Below are positions 1 through 7,605 of a stretch of 64,000 bases of DNA, one piece after another. The notes beneath the pieces are model-generated. The model did not search any database, had not been told where the DNA came from, and saw nothing but the letters and a program-made list of their open reading frames with translations. Source of the DNA: CAWGUU01 sp963825765 (GTDB lineage: Bacteria > Actinomycetota > Acidimicrobiia > Acidimicrobiales > AC-14); NCBI GenBank assembly GCA_963825765.1, contig CAWGUU010000013.1, forward strand, positions 124,001 through 188,000. The letters are read 5' to 3'. The position numbers and the translations under genes were made by a program. Positions within the stretch are counted from its first letter, which is position 1; each line of letters begins with the position of its first letter.

Positions 1-566
1 CGGGCCTCCAGCCTTGTCGCCTGTTCGACCGCAGCCCGCCGGGCGTGGCGCTCGTCGGCGAGGGCCACCGCGGCCCGCGCCGCGTCGGCCTCGGCCGCCA
101 CCGCAGCCTCCTCGGCCCGGCGCCGGGCCGTCTCCGCCCCGGCCAGGCGCTTGCGGGCGTCGCCCTCCGCCCGGCGGTCCGCCTCGCGCTCCTCGATGTC
201 GGCCACCTCGCCGACCAGCTCGGCCAGCTCCTTCTCCCACCCGTCGGGCCGGGTCAGGTAGAGCCACCCCGATCGGCCCACGTCGACCTCGGTGACGGTG
301 TCCAGCACCCGGGCCCGGAACTCCTCGTCCCCGTCGAGCACGCGCCGGGCCGCCACCAGCGCCGGGCGGGGCAGCTTGGCGAAGTGCAGGAAGGGCCGCA
401 GCGCCGGGGGCGGCGGCTCGATGGGCGTCGCGTCCTCGCCGGCGCGGGCCACCGCGACAGCCGCCTCCAGCACCGGGCGCAGCAGGGTCTCGGCGGCCGG
501 CGTCAGCCGCTCGCCGTCCAGGGCGCCTCCGCCAACTGCTCCACCGCGCTGCCCGACCCGCACCAC
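1..566 (-). CDS. NYN-domain (YacP-like) protein, N-terminal part, runs off the window
   Basis: Reading the minus strand upward from position 1 gives an open frame whose N-terminus has the pattern seen ahead of the NYN/PIN-like RNase domain in actinobacterial YacP-type proteins: LRPVLEAAVAVARAG, then LRPFLHFAKLPRPALVAARR, then a GRSGWLYLTRPDGWEKEL segment. A long Ala/Glu/Arg-rich coiled-coil stretch follows to the window edge. The catalytic domain itself lies outside, so the RNA-nuclease role is inferred from the N-terminus only. The likely start is GTG at 566 (GTG at 563 also possible), inside the end of the upstream zinc-ribbon gene, which suggests coupling. Confidence 0.6.
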   Translation of the reverse strand, partial: MVRVGQRGGAVGGGALDGERLTPAAETLLRPVLEAAVAVARAGEDATPIEPPPPALRPFLHFAKLPRPALVAARRVLDGDEEFRARVLDTVTEVDVGRSGWLYLTRPDGWEKELAELVGEVADIEEREADRRAEGDARKRLAGAETARRRAEEAAVAAEADAARAAVALADERHARRAAVEQATRLEA

Positions 567-730
567 CGGCAGGAGACCTCCTCGACCGACTCGGCCAGGA
601 CTTCCTCTTCCTCGACCGTCAGGTCCCCGCCCAGTGAGTAGTGGTGGAAGGCTCGGGTACGCCTGCTGCTGGTGACGTCGAACCGGGTGCGGTTGCCGCA
701 GGCGGAACAGCGGTAGCGGGCAGGGGCCAC
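503..730 (-). CDS. Small zinc-ribbon protein
   Basis: A 75-residue protein with two Cys pairs, CSAC near residue 8 and CRWC near residue 54, flanking an acidic middle (LTVEEEEVLAESVEE). The paired CxxC knuckles are what a zinc ribbon shows. The first knuckle is followed by GNRTRFDVTSSRRTRAFHHYSLGG, as in small conserved actinobacterial proteins of unknown role. The start is GTG at 730. It overlaps the downstream NYN-type gene by about 60 bases and is divergent from the exonuclease gene at 815. I cannot name a function. Confidence 0.6.
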   Translation of the reverse strand: MAPARYRCSACGNRTRFDVTSSRRTRAFHHYSLGGDLTVEEEEVLAESVEEVSCRWCGSGSAVEQLAEAPWTASG

Positions 731-777
731 AGCAGACCAAGTCTGTCACACCTCTTTCGCAGTCCCATCGACGGTAC

Positions 778-806
778 TTGATCATCGAACGTCTGTTCGA
801 TACCGT
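778..806 (+). promoter_or_regulatory. Promoter of the DEDDh/GIY-YIG gene (leaderless)
   Basis: TTGATC at 778-783, a 17-base spacer, and TACCGT at 801-806 form a sigma70-type promoter. The ATG at 815 lies 8 bases beyond the -10 hexamer, so transcription should begin at or next to the start codon with no ribosome binding site. The spacer is filled by a LexA-type palindrome. Confidence 0.65.
785..800. promoter_or_regulatory. LexA (SOS) box
   Basis: TCGAAC-GTCT-GTTCGA is a perfect 6-4-6 palindrome matching the actinobacterial/Gram-positive LexA operator (TCGAAC-N4-GTTCGA). A and T just outside extend it by one pair. It sits exactly between the -35 and -10 elements of the gene at 815, so bound LexA would block RNA polymerase. 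LexA itself is not in this window. Confidence 0.75.
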
Positions 807-814
807 CGGCCGGC

Positions 815-2482
815 ATGCCTCTGCACACGCAGGCCTCGCTGGACGACATGGGCACGCCGCTGGCCGACGTCACCTTCTGCGTCCTCGACCTGGAGACCAC
901 GGGCGCCACGCCGACCACGTGCAGGATCACCGAGGTGGGCGCCCTCAAGGTGCGGGGCGGCGAGCTGCTGGGCACCTTCGACACCCTCGTCAACCCTCAG
1001 ACCGAGGTGCCGTTCTTCATCACGGTGCTCACCGGGATCACCACCGCGATGGTCACCCCCGCGCCCACCATCGCCGAGGTCATGCCCAACCTGCTGGAGT
1101 TCATCGGCGATTCCGTCGTCGTCGGCCACAACGTGCGGTTCGACCTCTCGTTCCTCCAGTGGGCGCTGGCCGAGCTCGGGTACCCACGGCTCGGCAACCG
1201 CTGGGTCGATACCTGCGCCCTCGCCCGCCGCCTGGTGCGCGACGAGGTCCCCGACTGCCGCCTGTCCACCCTCGCCGACCGCATGCGCCTGGCGCACAAG
1301 CCCACCCACCGGGCCTTCGCCGACGCCATCGCCACCACCGACCTCCTGCACGCCCTGCTGGAGCGGGCCGGCACGCTCGGCGTCCTCGGGCTCGACGACC
1401 TCATCGAGCTGCCCACCATCCGCGCCCACCCCCAGGCCAACAAGCTCAAGCTCACCACCCGTCTCCCCCGCCGCCCCGGCGTGTACCTGTTCCGGGGCCA
1501 GGGCGGCAAGGTGCTCTACGTCGGGAAGGCGTCCAACCTGCGCACGCGGGTCCGCTCGTACTTCGGGGGCGACGAGCGCCGGAAGGTGTCCCAGCTCCTG
1601 CGGGAGACCGTCACCATCGACCACATGGTCTGCTCCGGTCCGCTCGAGGCGGCGGTGCTGGAGGTCAGGCTCATCCACCGCCACCTGCCGCCGTTCAACC
1701 GCCGGTCCAAGACGTGGTCCCGCTACGCCTACCTGAAGCTCACGCTCGACGAGCGATTCCCCCGCCTGTCGGTCGTCCGCACCGTCCGACCGGGTGACGG
1801 CTGCCTCTACCTCGGCCCGCTCCCCTCCACCGGCGCCGCCCGCATCGTGGCCGAGGCCATCGAGTCGGCCGTCCCCATCCGCCGCTGCACCGCCAAGCCC
1901 GGCCGCACCCGGCGCGAGGCGCCCTGCACGGCTGCCCAGCTGGGAGTGGCCGCGTGCCCGTGCGCCGGCACCGTGTCCGAGGCGGAGTACGCGGCCCTCG
2001 TCGAACGGGTGGTCAGGGGCCTCACCGACAAACCCCGCACCCTCCTCGACCCGCTCGAGGCCCGCATGCGCGACCTCGCCGCGGACGAGCGCTTCGAGGA
2101 GGCCGCCGACGCCCGCGAGCGCCTCGCCGCCCTGGCCCGGGCCCTGAGCCGGCACCGCCGCCTCGACTCGCTACGGCGGGCGGGACGGATGGAGCTGGAG
2201 GTCGACGGCGACCACGTGGTGCTGGCCGGCGGCACCCTCGCCGCCGGGCCGGGGATGCTGGCCCTCGTACCCGACGGTGCCGCCGGCCCGGCCGCCACCA
2301 CCGAATGCGGCGTGCCGCTCGCCCGTGACCTCGTCGACGAGGTGGCGTGCGTCGCCGCCTGGCTCGACGCCGAGGGAAGGGCCGCCAGGCTGGTCAGCTG
2401 CGAGGGGGCGTGGACCTCACCGCTTCCCGTGCTGCCCGGCTACGAGCCCGCCGGCCGGGCCGCGGCCCGCCGAGCTCGATGA
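815..2482 (+). CDS. DEDDh 3'-5' exonuclease fused to a GIY-YIG (UvrC-like) endonuclease
   Basis: A 555-residue protein. Residues about 20-185 are a DNA polymerase III epsilon-type exonuclease: exo I motif LDLETTG, exo II GHNVRFDLSF, and exo III with His-Asp in HRAFADA. From about residue 218 a GIY-YIG domain follows (RPGVYLFRGQGGKVLYVGKASNLRTRVRSYF), then a UvrC-like region with HRHLPPFNRR and a UVR-like helix. This matches the actinobacterial family that includes M. tuberculosis Rv2191 (known family; the match is by eye). It should cut and trim damaged DNA. The ATG at 815 is chosen because the promoter places transcription there; ATG at 848 is the alternative. The LexA box 15 bases upstream of its start ties it to the SOS response. 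Confidence 0.85.
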   Translation: MPLHTQASLDDMGTPLADVTFCVLDLETTGATPTTCRITEVGALKVRGGELLGTFDTLVNPQTEVPFFITVLTGITTAMVTPAPTIAEVMPNLLEFIGDSVVVGHNVRFDLSFLQWALAELGYPRLGNRWVDTCALARRLVRDEVPDCRLSTLADRMRLAHKPTHRAFADAIATTDLLHALLERAGTLGVLGLDDLIELPTIRAHPQANKLKLTTRLPRRPGVYLFRGQGGKVLYVGKASNLRTRVRSYFGGDERRKVSQLLRETVTIDHMVCSGPLEAAVLEVRLIHRHLPPFNRRSKTWSRYAYLKLTLDERFPRLSVVRTVRPGDGCLYLGPLPSTGAARIVAEAIESAVPIRRCTAKPGRTRREAPCTAAQLGVAACPCAGTVSEAEYAALVERVVRGLTDKPRTLLDPLEARMRDLAADERFEEAADARERLAALARALSRHRRLDSLRRAGRMELEVDGDHVVLAGGTLAAGPGMLALVPDGAAGPAATTECGVPLARDLVDEVACVAAWLDAEGRAARLVSCEGAWTSPLPVLPGYEPAGRAAARRAR

Positions 2483-2536
2483 GCCTGGCAGTCCCGATGA
2501 GCCCAGAAGCCCCGGTGTCGGGATCGAACTGGTTCG

Positions 2537-3067
2537 TCAGGTGGCGGCGGCCTTCACCAGGTTTGTGGACGCGGCGGCGAGTGCTGCGGGGGCCATGTCG
2601 ATCGTCAGGGCCACGACGAAGAGGGTCGTCCCTTGCAATACCACTGCCTGGCCACCGGCGACGAAGGCCTTGTCGCCCACACCGGTGAGGTCCTTGGCAT
2701 CGGCGCTTGACCTCTTGATTTGGTCGTATTTCGCAACATTGCCCTGGTCGGTCGACTTCACGACGAGGATGAGCTGCGCGGCGTTCGAGGCGAGGGTGAA
2801 GCTGCACGCGGTCCCTTGGGCGGTTACGGCCGACCCGCCCGCCTTCACGGGCGTGCCCACCGCCGCCGCCACTTCGGCCTCGGTGACGAGGTCGCACGGC
2901 TTGTCGGTCGCGGTGGGAACGACAGTGGTGGCGCCCTCGACGGTGGTGCTCGTCGCCTCCCCCTTGTCCTCCCCGCCGCCGCATGCCGTCAACAGGAGCA
3001 GCAGCGCGGCGGTCGCGCTCAGCACTCCGGCCCTGACCCCGATCCACCCTGTCGGTCGTCCGTTCAC
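2537..3067 (-). CDS. Lipoprotein, DUF3558-like
   Basis: A 176-residue secreted protein. It has a short basic start, a hydrophobic stretch (VLSATAALLLLL) and the lipobox LTAC at about residue 29, followed by a Gly/Thr linker. The mature part holds two cysteines (KPCDLVTEAEVAAAVG and GTACSF), the pattern of DUF3558-type mycobacterial lipoproteins. The GTG start at 3067 overlaps the TGA of trpD by four bases, so the two are translationally coupled, although no functional link to tryptophan synthesis is evident. It converges on the exonuclease gene. Confidence 0.7.
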   Translation of the reverse strand: MNGRPTGWIGVRAGVLSATAALLLLLTACGGGEDKGEATSTTVEGATTVVPTATDKPCDLVTEAEVAAAVGTPVKAGGSAVTAQGTACSFTLASNAAQLILVVKSTDQGNVAKYDQIKRSSADAKDLTGVGDKAFVAGGQAVVLQGTTLFVVALTIDMAPAALAAASTNLVKAAAT

Positions 3068-4134
3068 GCGCCCCCCTGTGCCGCTGCCTGCGCCGCTGCC
3101 TGGCCCTGCGAAACCTTTGCCATTCGGTCCAGCACCGACGCGGCGCGACCCTCGTCGATGGACGCGGCGGCGGCTTCGAGCCCGGCGGCCACGTCGTCGG
3201 CCAGGCCGGCGGCCACCAGACCGACTGCGGCGTTGAGCATCACGAACTCCCGCTGGGCACCGCGCCTGCCGTCCAGCACCCCTCGGGCCATGTCGGCGTT
3301 CGTCGCAGTGTCGCCGCCGACCAGGTCGCCCGGCTCCGCCATCGAGAGCCCCAGCGCGCCGGGGTCGATCTCGTACGTCCGCATCCCGCCCTCGTCCACG
3401 TCGATCACCGTGGACGTCGTGGTGGTGGTGACCTCGTCGAGCCCGTCGTGGCCGAACACCACCATGGCCCGCTCCGCCCCGTTCGCCTGCAGGACGCCCG
3501 CCATCTTGGTGGCCATCCGGGGGTCGCTGACCCCGAGGGACTGGCGCTTCAGCCGGGACGGGTTGGCCAGTGGACCGAGGAAGTTGAAGACGGTGGGCAC
3601 GCCGAGCTCGCGGCGGGTGGGCCCGGCATGGCGCAGCGCAGGATGGAAGCGGGGGGCGAAGCAGAAGCCCATCCCGGCTTGGTTGATGCAGGCCGCGACG
3701 CCCTCGGGACCGAGGTCGACGACCACGCCGAGGGCCTCCAGCAGGTCCGCCGAGCCGCACCGCGACGACGCCGCCCTGTTCCCGTGCTTGCACACCGGCG
3801 CCCCCGCACCCGCCACCACCAGGGCGGCGAGGGTCGACGCGTTGATCGTGCAGCTCCGGTCGCCGCCGGTGCCGCACGTGTCCACGAGGATCAGCCCTGC
3901 CGGCACGTCCACCCGCACGCCGTGCTCGAACATGGCCCCCAACATGCCGGTCATCTCTTCGACCGTCTCGCCCTTCATGCGCAGGGCGACGCAGAACGCG
4001 GCGATCTGGGCCGACGTGGCCCGACCTTCCAACACCTCGGTCATCGCCGCGGCGGCCGACGTCGGCGGCAGGTCCACGCCGCGCGTCAGTGCCCCGAGGA
4101 CGGCGGGCCAGCCGCCGAGGTCGGCGAACGTCAT
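3064..4134 (-). CDS. trpD: Anthranilate phosphoribosyltransferase
   Basis: Transfers the phosphoribosyl group of PRPP to anthranilate, the second committed step of tryptophan synthesis. The 356-residue protein has a helical N-terminal domain, then the family motifs VDTCGTGGD (PRPP loop), KHGNRAASS, and the FNFLGPLANPSR segment that contacts anthranilate. The ATG at 4134 is preferred over upstream starts because TACGTT lies 7 bases before it, a leaderless arrangement repeated across this window, and because the upstream extension is low-complexity. The gene stands apart from other trp genes and is followed by a coupled lipoprotein. Confidence 0.93.
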   Translation of the reverse strand: MTFADLGGWPAVLGALTRGVDLPPTSAAAAMTEVLEGRATSAQIAAFCVALRMKGETVEEMTGMLGAMFEHGVRVDVPAGLILVDTCGTGGDRSCTINASTLAALVVAGAGAPVCKHGNRAASSRCGSADLLEALGVVVDLGPEGVAACINQAGMGFCFAPRFHPALRHAGPTRRELGVPTVFNFLGPLANPSRLKRQSLGVSDPRMATKMAGVLQANGAERAMVVFGHDGLDEVTTTTTSTVIDVDEGGMRTYEIDPGALGLSMAEPGDLVGGDTATNADMARGVLDGRRGAQREFVMLNAAVGLVAAGLADDVAAGLEAAAASIDEGRAASVLDRMAKVSQGQAAAQAAAQGGA

Positions 4135-4183
4135 GGGCGAGAACGTACTGCCGGAGGCGGTTTCGTGCCTGTCGGGGTGCGGG

Positions 4184-4420
4184 TCAGGCGGCGGCGGTCT
4201 TGCGACGCTGGCGGAGGATCCGGCGCCGCTCCTTCTCGGTGGCGCCACCCCAGACACCCTCGTGCTCCCTCGTGCTCAACGCGAACTCCAGGCACGGCTG
4301 GCGCACCGAGCACGACGAGCACACCGACTTGGCCTCGGAGGCGTCGTCCTCGGTGGACGGGTAGAAGATCTGAGGGGAAAGACCCCTGCACGCGCCTCTA
4401 GAGCGCCAGGACAAGTCCAT
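4184..4420 (-). CDS. WhiB-family iron-sulfur transcription factor
   Basis: A 78-residue protein with the WhiB signature: Cys in RGACRG, then CSSC and a further Cys in VRQPCLEFAL that together bind a 4Fe-4S cluster. The beta-turn EGVWGGATEKERR and a basic tail (RRRILRQRRK) for DNA binding follow. WhiB proteins act with the principal sigma factor and are confined to actinobacteria and their phages. ATG at 4420 follows an AGGAG about 14 bases upstream; GTG at 4423 is the alternative. A TACGAT hexamer at 4450-4455 (minus strand) is the likely -10. The order CxxC and short tail resemble WhiB1/WhmE-type members, but the subtype is not settled. Confidence 0.9.
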   Translation of the reverse strand: MDLSWRSRGACRGLSPQIFYPSTEDDASEAKSVCSSCSVRQPCLEFALSTREHEGVWGGATEKERRRILRQRRKTAAA

Positions 4421-4603
4421 CACCGGCTCAGCTTCTCCTCATCTGCGGCATCGTAAACACGACTCTTCATCAGTTGCGCCCATTATCGAACATCTTCGTT
4501 GCCGAAGTCCAAGCAGTTCCCCGTGCGGACGTCCGCGCCCGAGGCCCCGAAGGACCGCCCCTAGGATCGGACGGGTCCGGCCGCCGAGTGAAGGGAACGA
4601 GCA

Positions 4604-5914
4604 GTGACGACGACGGCCGACGGTGTCCGGGAGCTACGACCGGGGCGCCAGCGCATCGCTCTGGCTCTGGCGGTGGCCCTCACGATGCCGGGGCTCGTGC
4701 TGCGGCTGGGACACTTCTCGACCGGCCACGCCCTGGACGCCCTGACCTTCGGCATGGCCATCGTGGGCGCCGCCTTCCTGCTGTCGTGGGCCGCGGAAGT
4801 GGCTCAGCTCGACATCTCCGCCGGGCTGGCCATCGCCGTGCTGGCCTTCATCGCCGTGCTGCCCGAGTACGCCGTCGACATGGTGTTCGCCTGGAAGGGC
4901 GGCAACGCCGTCGAGCAGTACGGGCCCTCGTGCCAGGCACCGGGAGCGTCCGGCGAGTCGCCGTGCTCGCTGGCGCTGGCCAACATGACCGGCGCCAACC
5001 GGCTGCTCATCGGCATCGGGTGGGCGATGGTCGTGTTCATCGCCTGGTACCAGTGGAGAAAGCGTGGCATGCCCGACCGGGCCGTCACGCTCGAGCGGTC
5101 CCACTCGGTGGAGCTGTCCTTCCTGGCCATCGCCTGCGCCTACTCCCTGACCCTCCCGCTCAAGAGCAGCATCACCCTCGTCGACGCCGCCGTCCTCGTC
5201 GGGATCTTCATCCTCTACACGATCCGGATCTCGAAAGCGCCGGCTGGCGAACCACACCTCGTCGGCCCCGCCGCCTACATCGGCACGTTCACCACCAAGG
5301 GCCGTCGGATCGCGTTCGGGGTCATGTTCCTGTTCGCCGCCGCCGTCATCATCCTGTGCGCAGAGCACTTCGCCGAGGCCCTGGTCGAGACCGGCGCCGA
5401 GTTCGGGGTGAGCGAGTTCCTCCTGGTCCAGTGGCTGGCGCCACTCGCCTCGGAGGCGCCCGAGCTGCTGATCGCCGGCCTCTACGCCTGGCGGCTGAAC
5501 ACCGATTCCGGCCTGGGCACGCTGGTGTCGTCGAAGGTCAACCAATGGACGCTGCTGGTGGGGACGCTGCCCATCGTGTTCGCCATCGCCTCCGGCAGCT
5601 TCGGCGGACTGCCGATCATCGCCCGCCAGCGCGAGGAGCTGCTCCTGACCGCTGCGCAGTCGGTGTTCGCGGTCGCCATCATGGTGGACCTGTCCCTCAG
5701 CGTGAAGGAGGCGTGGGCGCTGTTCAGCCTGTTCTGGGCCCAGTTCCTGATCGGTGCCATCGTCCCCGAATCGGCCCACGGCGTGGAGCTCGTCGTCGTC
5801 TCGATCGTGTACCTGGTCCTGGCCGCCGCCCTCCTCGTCCGCGCCCGCCGCGGCCTCCCCCTGCTTCTGCGGAACGGCCTGCGGACGTCCTACGCCGAGC
5901 TGTCAGCAGATTGA
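4604..5914 (+). CDS. Sodium/calcium exchanger-type membrane transporter (CaCA superfamily)
   Basis: A 436-residue polytopic membrane protein with about eleven hydrophobic segments. It shows the two inverted alpha-repeat motifs of the CaCA superfamily: AFIAVLPEYAVDM near residue 82 and WLAPLASEAPELLIAG near residue 280, each with the acidic residue expected to bind cation. A hydrophilic loop with two cysteines (CQAPGASGESPC) follows the first repeat. It probably exchanges a cation (calcium, sodium or proton) across the plasma membrane; the ion cannot be read from sequence. The GTG start at 4604 has AAGGGAA 7 bases upstream. It is the first gene of an operon whose next gene, glpD, starts on its stop codon. 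Confidence 0.8.
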   Translation: MTTTADGVRELRPGRQRIALALAVALTMPGLVLRLGHFSTGHALDALTFGMAIVGAAFLLSWAAEVAQLDISAGLAIAVLAFIAVLPEYAVDMVFAWKGGNAVEQYGPSCQAPGASGESPCSLALANMTGANRLLIGIGWAMVVFIAWYQWRKRGMPDRAVTLERSHSVELSFLAIACAYSLTLPLKSSITLVDAAVLVGIFILYTIRISKAPAGEPHLVGPAAYIGTFTTKGRRIAFGVMFLFAAAVIILCAEHFAEALVETGAEFGVSEFLLVQWLAPLASEAPELLIAGLYAWRLNTDSGLGTLVSSKVNQWTLLVGTLPIVFAIASGSFGGLPIIARQREELLLTAAQSVFAVAIMVDLSLSVKEAWALFSLFWAQFLIGAIVPESAHGVELVVVSIVYLVLAAALLVRARRGLPLLLRNGLRTSYAELSAD

Positions 5915-7605
5915 GCGAGTTCGACCGGGCGATCGCGCTCGAGCGGCTGGCGAGCGAACCTTTCGACGTCCTGGTCGTCGGTGGAGGCATCACCGGCGCC
6001 GGCGTGGTCCTCGACGCCGCCTCCCGGGGCCTGCGCTCCGCCCTGGTCGAGCGCGACGACTTCGCCTCGGGCACGTCGTCGCAGTCATCCAAGCTCGTCC
6101 ACGGCGGGCTGCGGTACCTCAACCAGAGGGAGTTCGGCCTCGTCTCCCAGTCCCTCGCCGAGCGTCAGCGGCTCCTGGGCAACGCCCCTCACCTGGTCCG
6201 GCGGATGCCGTTCGTCTTTCCCGTCTACGGCGGCGCCACCGCCGCCCGGGGCGTGGGCGCCGCCCTCTGGGCCTACGACCTGGCCGGCGGGGCCCGGATC
6301 GGCCACGTCCACCGCAAGATCACCGCCGCCGACGCCCTCTCCCGCGTGCCCGCCCTGCGCCCCGACGGGTTCTCGCGGGCGTACCTGTACTACGACGCTC
6401 ATGTCGACGACGCCCGGCTCACCCTGACCGTGGCCCGCACCGCGGCGCTCGACCACGGGGCCGCGGTCGCCAACCACACCGCCTTCACCGGCCTCCTCCG
6501 GGGTCCCACCGGGCGGGTGGCCGGGGCCACGGTCCGGGCCGACGGCAGGGACATCGAGGTCAAGGCCGCCGTCGTCGTCAACGCCGCCGGTGTCTGGGTC
6601 GACGAGGTGGCCGGGCTCGACCCGTCGCCCGCGGGCGGGCTGCCAGCCGACAGTCCGCCAGTCAACAATCCGCCAACCATCCGCCCGGCCAAGGGTGTCC
6701 ACATCGCGGTGATGCGGTCGAAGCTGCCGTCGGCGGTGGCAGCCGTCCTGCCCGCCCCCGAGCAGGGACGGTCGATCTTCCTGATCCCCTGGCCCGGGAG
6801 CGACAGGGTGTACGTCGGCACGACCGACACCGACTACCAGGGCCCCCTCGACAAGGCGTCGTGCACGCGGGCCGACGTCGACTACCTGCTGGAGGCGGTC
6901 ACGGCAGTGGCCACCGAGCGGATCTACCCGTCCGACGTCGTCGGTTTCTGGGCCGGGCTGCGGCCACTCGTCGCCGACGCCGGCACCGCCAAACGTGATG
7001 TGCGCAGCGCCGACCTGTCGCGGCGCCACCTCGTGACCACCTCGAGCGCCGGGGTCGTCAGCGTCACCGGTGGCAAGCTCACCACCTACCGGCGGATGGC
7101 GGCCGACACCGTGGACCAGGTCGTCGAGCTGCTCGGCGCCGGCGCCCAGAGCCGCACTGCGTCGATGAAGCTCCGGGGGGCGCCGATGGGCAGGCGGGAG
7201 GGGGCCTCGGCCATCTCCGACACCGGTCCCGGCTCGCACCTGGCCCGGCGCTACGGCACCGAGATCGGCATGGTCCAGAACCTCATCGATCAGGACCCCG
7301 GCCTCGCCCGACCTCTCGTGCAGGGGCTCCCCTACCTGGCCGCCGAGGCGCTGCACGCCGTCCGCTGCGAGATGGCCCGCAACCTCCACGACGTCCTCGA
7401 CCGGCGCCTGCGGGTGCGCATTCTGGCTCGCGACGGCTCGGCTACCGTCGCCGGGGAGGTCGCCCGCCTGGTCGGCCCCGACCTGGGCTGGACCGACGAG
7501 GAGGCCGACGCCCAGGCCGACGCCTACCGCGCCGACCTCATGGCCGAGGCCAAGGTGGCGGGCCTCCCCCTCGGTGAAGTGGACCGTCACGGCCGACGGA
7601 GGTGA
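5911..7605 (+). CDS. glpD: Aerobic glycerol-3-phosphate dehydrogenase
   Basis: Oxidises sn-glycerol-3-phosphate to dihydroxyacetone phosphate with FAD, feeding electrons to quinone at the membrane. The 564-residue protein opens with the FAD fold DVLVVGGGITGAGVVLDAA and the family segment SSQSSKLVHGGLRYL. It has LRPLVAD and TGGKLTTYRRMA further on, and a C-terminal DAO_C helical domain. The TTG start at 5911 overlaps the preceding TGA (TTGA). A Pro/Asn-rich patch near residue 250 (LPADSPPVNNPPTIRP) is encoded by short imperfect repeats and looks like a small expansion. It forms one unit with the flavoprotein and FGGY kinase downstream. Confidence 0.92.
   Translation: MSEFDRAIALERLASEPFDVLVVGGGITGAGVVLDAASRGLRSALVERDDFASGTSSQSSKLVHGGLRYLNQREFGLVSQSLAERQRLLGNAPHLVRRMPFVFPVYGGATAARGVGAALWAYDLAGGARIGHVHRKITAADALSRVPALRPDGFSRAYLYYDAHVDDARLTLTVARTAALDHGAAVANHTAFTGLLRGPTGRVAGATVRADGRDIEVKAAVVVNAAGVWVDEVAGLDPSPAGGLPADSPPVNNPPTIRPAKGVHIAVMRSKLPSAVAAVLPAPEQGRSIFLIPWPGSDRVYVGTTDTDYQGPLDKASCTRADVDYLLEAVTAVATERIYPSDVVGFWAGLRPLVADAGTAKRDVRSADLSRRHLVTTSSAGVVSVTGGKLTTYRRMAADTVDQVVELLGAGAQSRTASMKLRGAPMGRREGASAISDTGPGSHLARRYGTEIGMVQNLIDQDPGLARPLVQGLPYLAAEALHAVRCEMARNLHDVLDRRLRVRILARDGSATVAGEVARLVGPDLGWTDEEADAQADAYRADLMAEAKVAGLPLGEVDRHGRRR

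Noticed and set aside
782..2155. Long open frame on the minus strand opposite the exonuclease gene
   Set aside because: Its product is rich in Gly/Ala/Arg/His with no motif, as expected for the complement of a high-GC gene; the plus strand shows complete catalytic motifs.
2493..2522. Terminator between the exonuclease gene and the lipoprotein gene
   Set aside because: CCCGA/TCGGG arms of five bases with a 20-base loop are too weak to support.
4489..4504. Second LexA box (TCGAAC near whiB)
   Set aside because: Only one half-site is present; the other half does not match.
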